A DNA stretch of 7,085 bases from a bacterium (GTDB lineage Bacteria > Patescibacteriota > Saccharimonadia > Saccharimonadales > Saccharimonadaceae), in the NCBI GenBank assembly GCA_020626475.1, contig JAHKZT010000034.1, positions 1 to 7,085 of the forward strand, in the 5' to 3' direction. Both the position numbers and the translations under genes were made by a program. The notes under the pieces are model-generated. The model saw only the letters and a program-made list of their open reading frames with translations. It was not told where the DNA came from and did no database searches. Positions 6,930 through 7,085 of this stretch are shown one piece after another (positions within the stretch are counted from its first letter, which is position 1; each line of letters begins with the position of its first letter).

Positions 6930-6961
6930 CCTATTTCTTTTTCGAAGTTTTAGGCTTTTTT
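6928..6961 (+). terminator. Proximal intrinsic terminator spanning both stop codons
   Basis: The perfect 6-bp stem AGCCTA (6928-6933) / TAGGCT (6951-6956) runs into six Ts (6956-6961). Inside, CTT (6937-6939) can pair with AAG (6945-6947) above a 3x3 U-U internal loop. The left arm contains the last bases of the phosphodiesterase stop and the whole stop codon of the convergent gene. On the minus strand no T run follows the stem, so it acts in the plus direction. The long, loose loop makes it a moderate terminator. Confidence 0.55.
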
Positions 6962-7085
6962 ACCTCAAACTTGTCGCTATCACCATTAGCGGCAAGTTTT
7001 TCTGCCTCCGCAATCGCTCCACGACCGTTATAAACATTGAAAGCTATCGCGCCGGCAATCATCGGTAAATAATAGGTGATAGCGC
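6931..7085 (-). CDS. C-terminal end of an unidentified membrane protein (partial)
   Basis: An open minus-strand frame enters from the window edge (first full codon at 7083) and ends at a TAG at 6933-6931, giving 50 residues. It begins with a hydrophobic stretch of about 15-18 residues (A-I-T-Y-Y-L-P-M-I-A-G-A-I-A-F), probably the last membrane helix. Then come a short A/E/K-rich segment and a lysine-rich end finishing S-K-K-K. By the positive-inside rule the tail would be cytoplasmic. The gene converges on the phosphodiesterase gene with one base between the stop codons. Its 3' codons also encode two terminator hairpins on the other strand. I do not recognise the family; too little is present to assign a function. 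A chance open frame is possible but its composition argues for a real gene. Confidence 0.6.
   Translation of the reverse strand, partial: AITYYLPMIAGAIAFNVYNGRGAIAEAEKLAANGDSDKFEVKKPKTSKKK
6968..7001 (+). terminator. Strong distal intrinsic terminator inside the convergent coding region
   Basis: A 12-bp stem, AACTTGTCGCTA (6968-6979) with TAGCGGCAAGTT (6987-6998), has a 7-base loop and ends in TTTTT (6997-7001, the first two also in the stem). One pair is U-G on the plus-strand RNA. On the minus strand that pair becomes a C-A mismatch and only three Ts follow, so the element is built for plus-strand transcription. It should end the ATPase-phosphodiesterase operon, 39 bases after its last stop codon, within codons of the opposite gene. 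Confidence 0.8.

Noticed and set aside
1..7085. Mobile element, CRISPR array or defence island
   Set aside because: No transposase, integrase, relaxase, regular repeat array, terminal inverted repeat or toxin-antitoxin pair was found; base and codon use look even across the genes.

Overview
The window looks like chromosomal DNA of a small-genome bacterium of the Candidate Phyla Radiation (Patescibacteria), most likely Candidatus Saccharibacteria (TM7). The reasons are a stand-alone VirD4/TraG-like ATPase with a large non-canonical N-terminal domain, a sigma-region-4 protein fused to several winged helices, Lys/Glu-rich proteins and very tight gene packing. The taxon is inferred from gene style; there is no rRNA or marker gene to settle it. 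Genetic code 11 fits: TGA is used as a stop at 2183-2185 and no gene contains an in-frame TGA.

Layout. (1) 8-1036, plus strand: a DNA-binding protein with sigma-70 region 4 at its N-terminus followed by winged-helix repeats including a HARE-HTH-like one, closed by an intrinsic terminator at 1063-1085. (2) 3313-1095, minus strand: a two-gene operon of GT4 glycosyltransferases (EpsD/CapM-like, then EpsF/CapH-like), joined by an ATGA overlap and convergent with gene 1. (3) 3314-3360: a 47-bp divergent promoter region with back-to-back extended -10 elements, each so close to the start codon that the mRNAs should be leaderless or nearly so. (4) 3361-6929, plus strand: a 947-residue membrane-anchored VirD4/TraG-like ATPase followed 2 bp later by a cytoplasmic glycerophosphodiester phosphodiesterase. 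(5) 7083-6931, minus strand: the C-terminal end of an unidentified membrane protein. Its last codons carry, on the other strand, two tandem intrinsic terminators for operon 4.

Functional reading. The glycosyltransferases would assemble a surface or capsule glycan, the ATPase would power a type IV-like secretion or DNA/protein transfer apparatus, and the phosphodiesterase would recover glycerol-3-phosphate from glycerophosphodiesters. Together this fits the cell-surface and scavenging needs of an epibiotic, host-dependent cell, but the link between the genes is inferred from position only. No RNA gene, CRISPR array, insertion sequence, relaxase or toxin-antitoxin pair was seen. The most noteworthy signals are regulatory: overlapping divergent leaderless promoters, and terminators hidden inside the 3' end of a convergent gene.
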